Source: Lacticaseibacillus porcinae
Lineage (GTDB): Bacteria; Bacillota; Bacilli; Lactobacillales; Lactobacillaceae
Assembly: GCF_003946305.1 (NCBI RefSeq)
Contig: NZ_RHNS01000001.1
Span: 1-64,000, forward strand
Reading direction: 5' to 3'
DNA: 64,000 nt
Shown: in pieces, positions 1-8,535 of the stretch
Layout of the letters: every line of letters begins with the position of its first letter
Position numbering within the stretch: the first letter of the stretch is position 1
Translations under genes and position numbers: made by a program
The notes under the pieces: generated by a model
Seen by the model: the letters and a program-made list of their open reading frames with translations, nothing else
Databases searched by the model: none
Told to the model about the DNA's origin: nothing

Positions 1-79
1 TATTTGACTCCACCCGCACAGCGGGTGGTTTTGAGGCACGCGCGTTTTCCGCGCGTACCAGGCTAAAGCCTGCACAATC
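1..79. other. Train of three hairpins at the left edge
   Basis: Three consecutive perfect hairpins are visible: an 8-bp stem (10-17 with 21-28, loop ACA), a 7-bp stem of alternating CG (38-44 with 50-56, loop TTTTC) and a 5-bp stem (60-64 with 67-71). They are followed directly by the terminator at 80-115. No reading frame runs through. This looks like the 3' end of a plus-strand structured RNA or leader that begins left of the window and shares the bidirectional terminator with copy A of the duplicated RNA. The identity is not recognised. Confidence 0.4.
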
Positions 80-115
80 AAAAAAGCGATCCGAAATTTT
101 TCGGATCGCTTTTTT
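80..115. terminator. Bidirectional intrinsic terminator after RNA copy A
   Basis: A GC-rich hairpin with A6 on the left and T6 on the right, so it can end transcripts from either side. On the minus strand it lies about 40 nt past the conserved block of RNA copy A. On the plus strand it follows the hairpin train at 1-79. Confidence 0.85.
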
Positions 116-554
116 GGTGTCTGTTGTGGGTTTTGACGATAACTTGCGTCAAGGCACAACAAATCCACGAAACAGCATTCTGCTTCGTGGATTCACGGCT
201 TTTATGCCATTCAATTACGTGTCTACAGTATCACACAATCTCAAGGACGTTGCTGCGGGCCTTGGCTTATTAGACCTCAACCGCGTTCGTTGCTAATCGG
301 CTTTGCACTGCCTTTGGCAAACAGACGTCGCCTTGCGTCTCACGTCACCGTGAGGGCACTACTCCCGGCTGTAACTGGTTTGAGTCCACGACTGGGACCC
401 TTCAGTACCGGCACTTTGGAACTGGAGATCTAGCAGCGCTCGACAGTTAAGCCCAGATGCTACGGGATGGTCTCCGAGAGTTTAGCGGGCACTTCCACCC
501 GTCGCGAAGTGATACGAGTGACCTGCGCTCAGCCACCCACTCCTCATAGAATTC
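80..554 (-). ncRNA. Duplicated structured non-coding RNA, copy A (unidentified)
   Basis: Predicted minus-strand transcript of about 475 nt, from a start near 554 to the terminator at 80-115. The conserved part (153-554) is about 95 % identical to copy B near 24754-25154. It forms many local hairpins, including a 6-bp stem closed by a GTGA tetraloop and a 12-14-bp stem at its 3' end (about 162-192). Downstream of that stem, A and B are unrelated; copy A adds a small extra hairpin (about 134-151) before its terminator. No conserved reading frame or ribosome binding site is present. I compared it from memory with RNase P RNA, tmRNA, SRP RNA, 6S RNA and T-boxes and found none of their hallmark motifs. 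The gene starts about 60 nt past the comEB stop and has its own promoter. That it is a functional RNA is inferred from conservation, promoter and terminator. Confidence 0.7.
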
Positions 555-566
555 GACATCATGATA
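153..566 (-). repeat. 414-bp repeat, copy A, inverted relative to 24742-25154
   Basis: Aligned by eye, this block differs from the reverse-oriented copy at 24742-25154 by roughly 18-20 substitutions and one 1-nt indel. Similarity begins exactly at the -10 box (TATCAT) and stops just after the 3' hairpin. The -35 region and the terminator are different sequences in the two copies. Confidence 0.9.
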
Positions 567-589
567 ACGCTTCCTAAATTAAATTGCAA
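561..589 (-). promoter_or_regulatory. Promoter of RNA copy A
   Basis: TTGCAA at 589-584 (minus strand), a 17-bp spacer and TATCAT at 566-561. The expected start is near 554. The -10 box belongs to the conserved repeat; the -35 box does not. Confidence 0.75.
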
Positions 590-613
590 GCAATTGGTCC
601 AAAATATTTCAAA

Positions 614-1078
614 TTAATTTTCGACGGCTAAATGCACAGCGTCAACTTGATGATTGGCCAGCAATTCAACGGCATAAGGATCATTGCGATAGTCGTTAGC
701 ATAATAAATTTTCGAGACCCCAGCTTGGATCAAGGCTTTGGTACAGTTCAAACATGGGAAGAACGTCACGTAAACTGTAGCGCCTTTAGTCGACACACCA
801 TTTAACGCACATTGTAAAATGGCGTTCATTTCCGCATGCAAGGTGCGAATGCAGTGACCGTCGCGCATCAAATGCCCGGCTTCATCGCAATGCGGGTCCC
901 CGGAAATACTGCCGTTGTAGCCAGTGGCAATGATGCGATGGTCTTTCACGAGAACGGCGCCGACGGTTGCGCGCTCACAAGTGGAGCGTTCGGCAACATT
1001 TAACGCCAGCTTCATAAAATAATGATCCCATGATTCACGTTTAGCGTGACGTTTCGAAGGTTGAATGGTATCAGGCAT
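614..1078 (-). CDS. comEB: dCMP deaminase family protein (ComEB-like)
   Basis: A 154-aa zinc-dependent deaminase of the cytidine/deoxycytidylate deaminase fold, expected to deaminate dCMP to dUMP for thymidylate supply. The catalytic HAE motif is at residues 81-83 (H81 ligand, E83 proton shuttle) and the PCxxC zinc motif at 108-112 (C109, C112). Length and pattern match ComEB, which often sits in late-competence operons; here there is no comEA or comEC neighbour. The start codon overlaps the last 8 bases of nth, so the two are co-transcribed and probably translationally coupled. Family assignment is firm; any link to competence is only by name. Confidence 0.9.
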   Translation of the reverse strand: MPDTIQPSKRHAKRESWDHYFMKLALNVAERSTCERATVGAVLVKDHRIIATGYNGSISGDPHCDEAGHLMRDGHCIRTLHAEMNAILQCALNGVSTKGATVYVTFFPCLNCTKALIQAGVSKIYYANDYRNDPYAVELLANHQVDAVHLAVEN

Positions 1079-1721
1079 GACGAGACTCCTTTTTAATTGG
1101 ATGATAATAAGGTTTAAACTTCGCCCAAGCTTCAGGAAATTGCGGATCGCGAGCGGACAACCATTCGCGACCTGTGCGGATCAAGCCACGGTGCAACTGG
1201 ATCCACGTCGATTCTGGCATCAAGGCTTCTAGACGCTTTTGAATTTGATCAGGCGTCGCTTTGGGCCCAGCGATCCCAAAACCTTTGATGATCCGCGACA
1301 CATGCGTATCTACCGCGATCCCTGGAATATTGAAGGCGTCAGTGCGCACCACCGTCGCAGTTTTGCGACCGATGCCAGCAAGTGCTGTGAGTTCTGGATA
1401 TGTTTGTGGCACCACCCCATCAAACCGCAACATCAACTGACGACTCATCGTCGCTAAGTATTTGGCTTTGTTGCGATATAACCCGAGGCGATCAATGTAA
1501 GGCTCGATTTCTTCAGCAGTGGCTTTTGACATCGCCAAAGCATCTGGATACGCCGCAAATAATTTCGGCGTGATGGCGTTGACCGCAACGTCAGTCGTTT
1601 GCGCTGATAACATCACCGCCACTAAAATTTCAAATGGACTGTGTGCCACTAACGTCGGTTGGGCATCAGGATACTCTTTCAACACCGCATTCAAAAACTC
1701 AACAGCTAACGCGTCGTTCAT
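1071..1721 (-). CDS. nth: Endonuclease III lacking iron-sulfur ligands
   Basis: A 216-aa HhH-GPD DNA glycosylase/AP lyase for oxidised pyrimidines. The helix-hairpin-helix (GIGRKT, 116-121) carries the catalytic lysine K120, and the catalytic aspartate is D138 (AVDTH), matching E. coli K120/D138. Canonical Nth proteins end in a four-cysteine [4Fe-4S] loop. Here the matching stretch after TGREW has no cysteine, and the whole protein contains none. An RBS (GGAGGG) precedes the ATG. It sits 12 bp after dnaD, the classic dnaD-nth pair. Catalytic activity is likely retained because both active-site residues remain. Confidence 0.93.
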   Translation of the reverse strand: MNDALAVEFLNAVLKEYPDAQPTLVAHSPFEILVAVMLSAQTTDVAVNAITPKLFAAYPDALAMSKATAEEIEPYIDRLGLYRNKAKYLATMSRQLMLRFDGVVPQTYPELTALAGIGRKTATVVRTDAFNIPGIAVDTHVSRIIKGFGIAGPKATPDQIQKRLEALMPESTWIQLHRGLIRTGREWLSARDPQFPEAWAKFKPYYHPIKKESRHA

Positions 1722-1733
1722 GCAGATCCCTCC

Positions 1734-2345
1734 TTACAATTGTTCACGTTGCGCTTGATAAGCTTGGACTTGTTGCACTGTGGTGAGGTGTTGTTTCTCC
1801 CAAGCAATCAAGATCCGATCCATATACCGCAGCGAATACTTTTGATTGATCACTGCTTCGCGCAACGCTAACTGAATGACACCAGCGTCGTAATGATCGA
1901 TATTCAACCAATCACTGATGGTTTGTTGCTCGATCGGCGACAATGGCCGCCCAAATTCAATTTCGATTTGATTGAACACCAAGGCGTTGCCAGTCGTCGT
2001 TTTAGCAGTCGAGGTTTGCGGCGTCGTCAACAACCGCCGCAACAACGGCGTCACATCGTATTGATCAACTGAATGGCCTTCATTGTCAGACACGCTGATC
2101 AAGGCGATAGCTTGTTTGTTGATCAAGCTGGTGATCGCCGCATATACCCCACTTGGTGTCATTTTCGTTGCTTGCGCTAACGCTTGTGGTTCCGGGGCTT
2201 CGACATGAGACTGCCCCCACCGCGTCAAAAACAAATACACCACAAATTCACTTTGCGTCAAATCGGTTTGAGCGAAGTGGGAAAATAACACATCTGAAAA
2301 ACTGGTATTGCGACTTTGTAAAAAGCTATTTAAAGCATCTGCCAT
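1734..2345 (-). CDS. dnaD: Primosome/replication-initiation protein DnaD
   Basis: A 203-aa DnaD-like primosomal protein that helps load helicase at oriC and at restart sites. An N-terminal winged-helix region (about 1-95) is followed by a DnaB_2/DDBH1 domain (about 130-190) starting with the FGRPLSPIE motif and ending in the family signature YMDRILIAWEKQ, followed by LTT. The start is supported by AAAGGAG upstream. It heads a dnaD-nth-comEB run, separated from asnS by an intrinsic terminator and a large structured spacer, so it probably has its own promoter. I see only a weak candidate (TATCAT at 2370-2365). Confidence 0.9.
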   Translation of the reverse strand: MADALNSFLQSRNTSFSDVLFSHFAQTDLTQSEFVVYLFLTRWGQSHVEAPEPQALAQATKMTPSGVYAAITSLINKQAIALISVSDNEGHSVDQYDVTPLLRRLLTTPQTSTAKTTTGNALVFNQIEIEFGRPLSPIEQQTISDWLNIDHYDAGVIQLALREAVINQKYSLRYMDRILIAWEKQHLTTVQQVQAYQAQREQL

Positions 2346-2438
2346 GGAAAAACTCCTTTAACTCATGATAATGCAAATCAGTCAGCTATGATCACCGTCA
2401 TCACATCCGTCTGTTAGCCGAGAAAATTGATGCGCGTA

Positions 2439-2661
2439 GCTGGTTTGGTAAAGCGGAGGACAACTGACCAATTGCCTGTGGTAGTGAAATCAAGGAAGAC
2501 GCGGTTTGTGCGGCTCCCGTAGATTTCACCGGCAAAATATGAAACAGAGCGATTTTCTCTGGTTCATATTTTAGGCGCAAGAACATCGGCGGTTTGTGCC
2601 GATTTCTGCAGCCGGCCGCACCGGCAACTTGGTCAGTTGTCCGTAGCGGCGCCAAACCAGC
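2439..2661. repeat. Large multi-branched palindromic element (asnS-dnaD spacer)
   Basis: Most of the 386-bp gap between dnaD and asnS folds on itself. An outer 10-bp stem pairs 2439-2448 with 2652-2661. A second, 19-bp stem with one extra base pairs 2458-2476 with 2623-2642. Inside are an 8-bp stem (2484-2491 with 2522-2529), a long hairpin (2534-2549 with 2557-2572) and two short GC hairpins (2587-2601, 2611-2625). No credible gene is present. It may be a structured RNA or a mobile palindromic repeat; orientation and function are unknown. Confidence 0.6.
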
Positions 2662-2693
2662 GGAGCACCTCAGATGATCATATTGAGCTAAAC

Positions 2694-2727
2694 AAAAAGC
2701 CAAGACAATGACAGTCTTGGCCCTTTT
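2694..2727 (-). terminator. asnS terminator
   Basis: An 8-bp GC-rich stem (2699-2706 with 2714-2721) followed on the minus strand by a T-run, just after the asnS stop. It ends the dinG-aspB-asnS transcript. Confidence 0.85.
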
Positions 2728-2731
2728 GTGA

Positions 2732-4030
2732 TCACGGCTTGATGCGGTTGATCATCCGTGGGAATGGGATCGCTTCGCGTAAGTGATCCAAGTGGCAGAT
2801 CCAAGTGATCGCCCGTTCAAATCCTAAACCAAAGCCTGAATGCGGCACACTGCCATATTTACGCAAGTCCAAATACCATTCGTATTCGTCCAAAGATAAC
2901 CCTTTGGCTTCGATTTGCGCTTTGAGCTTATCATAGTCGACTTCACGTTCGGAACCGCCGATGATTTCACCATAACCTTCAGGTGCCAACAAGTCAGCGC
3001 AGACATAAGTATCGTCGCGGCCTTCTTCAGGCAACATGTAAAATGGTTTGATGGCTTTTGGATAGTTCAACACAAACACAGGTTGTTCGAATTGTTCGGA
3101 CAAGTAAGATTCTTCAGGAGAGCCGAAGTCGTCGCCCCACTTCACATCAAAATCCGCTTTTTGGAGCATTTCGATCGCTTCATCATAACGAATCCGTGGG
3201 AATGGCGTCTTAGTGTACTTCTTCAACGTGTCGATATCGCGATCGATCAACGTTAATTCGTATTCGCAGTTGTCGATAACGGATTGCACTAAGAAGGCGA
3301 TGTAGTTTTCTTGGATCTTCAAGCTTTCATCTTGATGCATGAAGGCCATTTCTGGTTCGATCATCCAAAATTCCGTCAAATGACGACGGGTCTTGGACTT
3401 TTCAGCACGGAACACTGGGCCGAAGGTGAAGACTTTGCCATAAGCCATGGCGCCAGCTTCTGCGTACAATTGACCAGATTGAGATAAATATGCTGGCTTG
3501 TCGAAATATTCAGTTTCGAATAATTCCGTGGTGCCTTCAGGAGCAGAACCAGTGAGGATCGGTGGGTCCATTTTAATGAAGCCTTCGTTGTTGAAGAATT
3601 CATAAGTGGCGCGGATCATTTCGTTGCGAATTTGTTGGATCGCGAATTGACGCTTGGAGCGCAACCACAAATGACGGTGATCCAACAAGAATTCGATCCC
3701 GTGTTCTTTAGGGGTGATCGGGTAATCTTCTGAAGTCCCGACGACTTTAATGTCAGACACTTGAATTTCATAACCGAAGTGGCTGCGACTATCTTCATGA
3801 ATGGTCCCAGTGATAGTCATGGACGTTTCTTGGTGTAATTCTTTGGCCGTGGCGAACACTTCTTCAGACACAGCGTTTTTTAACACCACGCCTTGGAAAA
3901 AGGCAGAGCCATCGCGCAATTGTAAAAAGGCGATTTTCCCGCTTGAGCGTTTGTCAGTCAGCCACGCGTTGATCTGAACTTCTTCATCAACGTGTTGGGC
4001 GGCATCTTTAATGCGAATCGTGGTAGTCAT
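2732..4030 (-). CDS. asnS: Asparagine-tRNA ligase
   Basis: A 432-aa class IIb aminoacyl-tRNA synthetase that charges tRNA-Asn. The N-terminal OB-fold anticodon-binding domain (about 1-110) is followed by the catalytic core with motif 2 ([19 protein letters not shown]) and motif 3 ([13 protein letters not shown]) near the C-terminus. Length matches bacterial AsnRS. It is the last gene of the aspB-asnS pair, 25 bp after aspB, and is followed by a clear terminator. The aspB-asnS-dnaD-nth order is conserved in Bacillus and lactobacilli. Confidence 0.96.
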   Translation of the reverse strand: MTTTIRIKDAAQHVDEEVQINAWLTDKRSSGKIAFLQLRDGSAFFQGVVLKNAVSEEVFATAKELHQETSMTITGTIHEDSRSHFGYEIQVSDIKVVGTSEDYPITPKEHGIEFLLDHRHLWLRSKRQFAIQQIRNEMIRATYEFFNNEGFIKMDPPILTGSAPEGTTELFETEYFDKPAYLSQSGQLYAEAGAMAYGKVFTFGPVFRAEKSKTRRHLTEFWMIEPEMAFMHQDESLKIQENYIAFLVQSVIDNCEYELTLIDRDIDTLKKYTKTPFPRIRYDEAIEMLQKADFDVKWGDDFGSPEESYLSEQFEQPVFVLNYPKAIKPFYMLPEEGRDDTYVCADLLAPEGYGEIIGGSEREVDYDKLKAQIEAKGLSLDEYEWYLDLRKYGSVPHSGFGLGFERAITWICHLDHLREAIPFPRMINRIKP

Positions 4031-4055
4031 GCAATAAATTCTCCTCTAAGTAAAA

Positions 4056-5234
4056 TCAGTTGTTGGCAACGAAGGCGGCAATGCGATCCATCGCTGTCAT
4101 TAAACTGTCCATATCCTTTGAATAACTCAACCGCGCATGTTCTGGCATCCCAAAGGCGCGGCCTGGCACTAACGCCACGCCAGTTTCTTCAAGCAATGCC
4201 GCCACAAAGTCATCAACTGAGGTGTAGTGGCACAATTGCGCAGCGCGAGAAACCTTCGGGAACAAGTAAAAGGCCCCTTGCGGCTTTTGTTCCAGTTCAA
4301 AGCCAGGAATTTGTACTAATCGATCGTACACCGCATTCAAGCGCTTTTCAAATGCTTGGCGCATGGTTTCGACTGGTGCTTGAGTCCCGCTAAACGCAGC
4401 CAACGCTGCATATTGCGCAACGGCAGTGGTATTGCCAGTGGCATGGCCAAGTAATTTGCCCATGGCAGCGGTAATTTTTTCAGGACCAGCGATCACCCCG
4501 ATGCGCCAGCCAGTCATGGCATAAGACTTGGAAACCCCGGTGATCAATACCGTGTTTTCGGTGATGGCAGGATCGATTTGGATCATGGAAGTGTATTCGG
4601 TGCCGTTATAAATCAAATCGCGATAAATATCGTCAGCGACCACCAAAATGTCATGTTTCAACGCCCAGTTCCCGATCAAAGTCAATTCTTGTTTGGTGTA
4701 CACAGCACCAGTTGGGTTTTGTGGGGAGTTGATGATCACAGCGCGCGTTTTTGAAGTGCGTTGGGCTTCGAGTTCATCAACCGTGACTTTGAAGTTCGCT
4801 TTAGCCACCACTTGCCGTGGCACACCGCCGGCAAGTTTGATTTGTTCCACATATGACACCCAACCAGGAATTGGGACTAAGACTTCTTCACCTGGATCAA
4901 GCAAGACTTGCATCAACCCAAACAACGCAAACTTCGCCCCGGTGGTGACCACGATTTGTTTGGGGTCGTATTTCACCTTGGTTTGATCAAAAATGTGATC
5001 GGCGATCGCTTGCCGCAATGCAGGAATGCCACTAGCTTGGGTGTAAAAGCTGGTTTTATTTTCCTTGATCGCCGCAATGGCAGCTTCTTCAATGTGCTTG
5101 GGCGTTTCAAAATCTGGTTGACCGATCGATAAATCGATCACGTCTTCTCCGCGCGCTTTCATTTGCTTGGTTAAATTCGACACAGCCAATGTTGCCGACG
5201 GTGCCACAGTATTGATTCGCTTTGATAAATGCAT
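4056..5234 (-). CDS. aspB: PLP-dependent aspartate aminotransferase
   Basis: A 392-aa class I/II aminotransferase of the AspB type, interconverting aspartate and oxaloacetate with glutamate/2-oxoglutarate. The PLP lysine is K236 in SKSYAMTGWRIG. ADDIY around 200-204 supplies the PLP-ring aspartate and tyrosine, and SPQNPTG (170-176) is the family signature. The gene lies between ypmB and asnS, the same order as in B. subtilis, which links aspartate supply to asparaginyl-tRNA synthesis. Confidence 0.93.
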   Translation of the reverse strand: MHLSKRINTVAPSATLAVSNLTKQMKARGEDVIDLSIGQPDFETPKHIEEAAIAAIKENKTSFYTQASGIPALRQAIADHIFDQTKVKYDPKQIVVTTGAKFALFGLMQVLLDPGEEVLVPIPGWVSYVEQIKLAGGVPRQVVAKANFKVTVDELEAQRTSKTRAVIINSPQNPTGAVYTKQELTLIGNWALKHDILVVADDIYRDLIYNGTEYTSMIQIDPAITENTVLITGVSKSYAMTGWRIGVIAGPEKITAAMGKLLGHATGNTTAVAQYAALAAFSGTQAPVETMRQAFEKRLNAVYDRLVQIPGFELEQKPQGAFYLFPKVSRAAQLCHYTSVDDFVAALLEETGVALVPGRAFGMPEHARLSYSKDMDSLMTAMDRIAAFVANN

Positions 5235-5254
5235 AGGCTCACTCCCCAGCGGTT

Positions 5255-5746
5255 TTATAAATTAGCAACGGCAAATAATTGATCACCGTTTTTAAAATCA
5301 TAAGTTACATAGCCTAGTTTACCAGACTTTGCGCGATAGCCAACATCCCAAACCACTTTTTGTTTACGAATGCTTAATCCTACGCTAATTATTTTCTTAG
5401 GCGCGAAGTTTTGGATCGCTTCAGCTTCTGCTTCTTGCCGTGAGATCCCGTTGCTTTGTCGCAACACTTGGAGATGCCCAGTTTTTTGACGGATCAACAC
5501 ATAAACTTTTTGATGGTTTTTGGTGGTGCCTGCCACCGTGACATAAGAATCCCGTTGTTTATCCCAATAAAAATCGCTGACAGATTGAACATCGGCTTTC
5601 TTTTTGGCAATGCTGATGGCTTGTTTGCGCACCGCATGCATTGGGGCGAGCCCTTTTTGATAAATGCCTAAGACCAAGGCGATCAGCACTAAGCCGACGA
5701 CGATCCAGATCTGTTTTTGCCAGTTGCGGCGATTTGCTCTACGCAT
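5255..5746 (-). CDS. ypmB: YpmB-like membrane-anchored protein
   Basis: A 163-aa protein with a basic N-terminus (residues 1-10) and one membrane helix (about 11-29), then an extracytoplasmic domain of PepSY/YpmB type with alternating strands. Assigned to YpmB mainly by position between dinG and aspB, as in B. subtilis, plus topology. The start overlaps the dinG stop by 8 bp, implying coupling. The biochemical role of this family is not known to me. Confidence 0.75.
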   Translation of the reverse strand: MRRANRRNWQKQIWIVVGLVLIALVLGIYQKGLAPMHAVRKQAISIAKKKADVQSVSDFYWDKQRDSYVTVAGTTKNHQKVYVLIRQKTGHLQVLRQSNGISRQEAEAEAIQNFAPKKIISVGLSIRKQKVVWDVGYRAKSGKLGYVTYDFKNGDQLFAVANL

Positions 5747-8504
5747 GAGGCGCCTCCTTTGAAAATAGTGGTTGATGAGCTAACCATGCTTGACTATACT
5801 GCGCCATGTCGCTGACGGAAAGGCTCATCGGTTTAAGATTTGGTAAGGCATGTTGCATTTGCTTCCCGTATTTCGTAGTGACTAACCGCGGATCTAAACA
5901 AATAAACACCCCGCGGTCATGTTCGGTACGGATCAAACGCCCGAAGCTTTGTCGCAAACGTAACGTCGCTTTCGGCAAAGCTTCTTCTTTAAACGGGTCG
6001 CGACCTTGGGCTTCCAGTTGTTCGTTTCTAGCTTGCACCAACGGTTGACTCGGCGCATCAAATGGCAGTCGGGTTAAAATCACCATTTCCAATTGTTTGT
6101 CAGGATAATCGACCCCTTCAAAGAAACTAGCGGCCCCAAGCAATAACGCATTTTTAGAAATCGCAAACCGCTTGGCGATTTTTTCCGCCGACCCTGACAC
6201 CCCTTGGGCTAAGATCTCCAAATCTTGCGTCCACTTGCGATCATTGATCCGCGCATACACCGCTTTGATGGTATCTAAGCGGTTGAACAAAACGATGGTT
6301 TGATGTTGCCCCTGACACAATTGTTGTAGCGCATCCACCAAGTAATCCAAATACTCTGGATCATCAGGATGCGGGGCGTTAGGATCGACAAACACCTGTG
6401 CTTGACTGGCGTAATGAAAAGGACTGCGCAGTCGCAAGGTCTGAGTGTCTAGCGGCAAGCCGACTGCTTCAAGTAAGTAATCAAACTTCCGCGCTACCAT
6501 CAAGGTCGCACCGACTAATACAGGGGCCTTGAACGCATCAAGTAGCACTTGGCAGGCCTTGGCGCCTGACACTTGTTGCCAAGTGAGCTTCAAACTCAAC
6601 GCATCACGACCGTTGGACAGTTCCAAGCGGCAAAGTTGTTGATCAAGATGTTTGAAGTCGTTTAATGCCGTCAACTGTGTGCGATCTTGATCAAAGGCTT
6701 TGCGAAGTGCCCCTAATGCTTGAAACAACCCAGCGGCATGCATGCCAAAATGGTCTTGATGGTTGCGATAAACTTGTTGCAATTGACTGCAAACGCCAGC
6801 AACAGCATCAAGTTGTCGCGATAAACGAGGCAACCACTCACGCAGCTGAGTTTCCACTGCTTGTGCATCTGCTTCGCCTAGCGATTGCGCCATAAAACCA
6901 GGTTGCGGGTCGATCAGCAGGCGACTGAATTTGATCTGCACGGCTTCAATGGTGGCAATGCTAGTCGCAACCGCCGTGGCTAAGCTTTGCAGCTGATAAG
7001 TTTGCATTTTGGAATCGGCAAAAACTTGCATCAAATTGTGATGTTCTGGGCGATTGATCAACCGGGCCAAATGTTGCAAATGGATCCGCAATTTTGCCAG
7101 ATCCAATTGATGGGCATGGGCTAACGCGACATTATCAGCAAAATGCTGGGCTTCATCTACCACTAAAAATGGTGACTGGTCGCTAAGTTCGACGTGTCGC
7201 GCTAAGTAGGCGTGGTTGGTGATCACAATGCTGGCGGCTTTGATCTGCTGTTGTAGCCGCGAATAAAAATCATAATCGGCATAAGCCCCATTGACTTTGC
7301 CGCCGGCATGGGCGACTTGACCAAATAATGGTGCGCGATAAGTCGTTAAATGCAGTTCATCGAGATCCCCTGTGGTAGTTTGACTCAACCACACCAATAA
7401 CTTCATTTGTAGCACTGCGGTTAACCGATCACCTGCAGGCAATTGTAAGCTGTGATGGAATTGGTTCAGATCTAAGTAATGTTTCGGACTTTTGACGATC
7501 ACCGCATTGATCGGGCGATCAAGCAGGTCGGCAAGTTTTTGGGTTTGAGCAAACAGTTGACTTTGAAGTACTGTCGTCGTGGTGGCCACCACCAGCTTTT
7601 GTTCGGCGTTGGTGAGATAGGCATAAGGCAACAAATACCCCATGGTTTTCCCTAAACCAGTGCCTGCTTCAATCGCTATTGGTTGTTGGTCGTTAGTGGC
7701 ATTTTGATAAATGGCGTCCATCATTTTGCCTTGAGCTGCGCGCCATTTGTATGCAGGCTTTAAAATGGCTTTTTTGTCAGCAGGCGCTAGTGGATAAGCG
7801 CGCGGTTGGATGGGGTCGACGACTTCAGGTAAGGCTTGCAACACCAAATCACCAACTTGGATCATTGGCTTTGCAAGCGGCACGTCAAAGCGTTCCAGTT
7901 GGGCTAAGAAATCGCCAGTTTGGCGGATCAAAGCATGACTTTTGGCGACCAGTTGATGTTGCAACACACTCGGCAACGTTTGAAAGTGCTGTGCCAACGC
8001 CATCAACAGCTTCGCCGTGCTAATGGCATCTGAATCTGCGCGATGGGGATTTTTGTGTTGGATCCCAAGGGCTGCAGTGAGATCTTGCAAACGATAGCTC
8101 CCAAGTGTTGGCAACAAGATCTGCGCCAGTTCCACAGTATCGATGGCAGGATTGGTCAACGCCGGCAACCCGACGCGTTCAAGCTCTGCACTTAAAAAAG
8201 GATAATCGAAATTCACATTGTGGCAAACGATCACACAATTTTGTAGCCGTTTGGCGAAAGCTTCTGCGACCATTTCAAAATAAGGCGCTGCCACTAACGC
8301 CTCTGGATCGATATGGGTCAATTGCTGAATCGCTTTTGGAACGTCGCGATCCGGATTGATCAATTGTGAAAAGGTGGCGATCACCTTAAAGTTTTTGACG
8401 AAGGCACATCCAATTTGAATGATGCGATCCCCATTTTTAACTGCTGTACCAGTGGTTTCTAAGTCTAATACAGCGTAAATTTGGTCGAAAGCCAATGACT
8501 TCAC
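5739..8504 (-). CDS. dinG: DinG-family protein: 3'-5' exonuclease plus helicase-like domain
   Basis: A 921-aa Firmicutes-type DinG. The N-terminal DnaQ-like exonuclease (about 1-170) has Exo I (D14, E16 in LDLETTG), Exo II (CHNVNFDYPF) and Exo III (HRADSDA). The XPD/DinG helicase-like part has a Walker A (EAGTGLGKT, near 280) and a DEAQ Walker B (VVDEAQHF). The cluster-binding cysteines of E. coli DinG are absent; the corresponding stretch reads KSPKHYLDLNQF. Gram-positive members of this type act as nucleases rather than helicases. It lies 31 bp downstream of addA and overlaps ypmB. Confidence 0.92.
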   Translation of the reverse strand: MKSLAFDQIYAVLDLETTGTAVKNGDRIIQIGCAFVKNFKVIATFSQLINPDRDVPKAIQQLTHIDPEALVAAPYFEMVAEAFAKRLQNCVIVCHNVNFDYPFLSAELERVGLPALTNPAIDTVELAQILLPTLGSYRLQDLTAALGIQHKNPHRADSDAISTAKLLMALAQHFQTLPSVLQHQLVAKSHALIRQTGDFLAQLERFDVPLAKPMIQVGDLVLQALPEVVDPIQPRAYPLAPADKKAILKPAYKWRAAQGKMMDAIYQNATNDQQPIAIEAGTGLGKTMGYLLPYAYLTNAEQKLVVATTTTVLQSQLFAQTQKLADLLDRPINAVIVKSPKHYLDLNQFHHSLQLPAGDRLTAVLQMKLLVWLSQTTTGDLDELHLTTYRAPLFGQVAHAGGKVNGAYADYDFYSRLQQQIKAASIVITNHAYLARHVELSDQSPFLVVDEAQHFADNVALAHAHQLDLAKLRIHLQHLARLINRPEHHNLMQVFADSKMQTYQLQSLATAVATSIATIEAVQIKFSRLLIDPQPGFMAQSLGEADAQAVETQLREWLPRLSRQLDAVAGVCSQLQQVYRNHQDHFGMHAAGLFQALGALRKAFDQDRTQLTALNDFKHLDQQLCRLELSNGRDALSLKLTWQQVSGAKACQVLLDAFKAPVLVGATLMVARKFDYLLEAVGLPLDTQTLRLRSPFHYASQAQVFVDPNAPHPDDPEYLDYLVDALQQLCQGQHQTIVLFNRLDTIKAVYARINDRKWTQDLEILAQGVSGSAEKIAKRFAISKNALLLGAASFFEGVDYPDKQLEMVILTRLPFDAPSQPLVQARNEQLEAQGRDPFKEEALPKATLRLRQSFGRLIRTEHDRGVFICLDPRLVTTKYGKQMQHALPNLKPMSLSVSDMAQYSQAWLAHQPLFSKEAPHA

Positions 8505-8535
8505 TCACTTCTCGATAGTTTCAGCGTCTATTTTA

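Noticed and set aside
114-296. Open frame of 60 codons inside RNA copy A
   Set aside because: It runs antisense to the predicted RNA, has no RBS, and the matching frame is not preserved in copy B.
2401-2703. 100-codon frame between dnaD and asnS (minus)
   Set aside because: It coincides with the multi-branched palindrome; composition is set by the paired arms, and there is no RBS.
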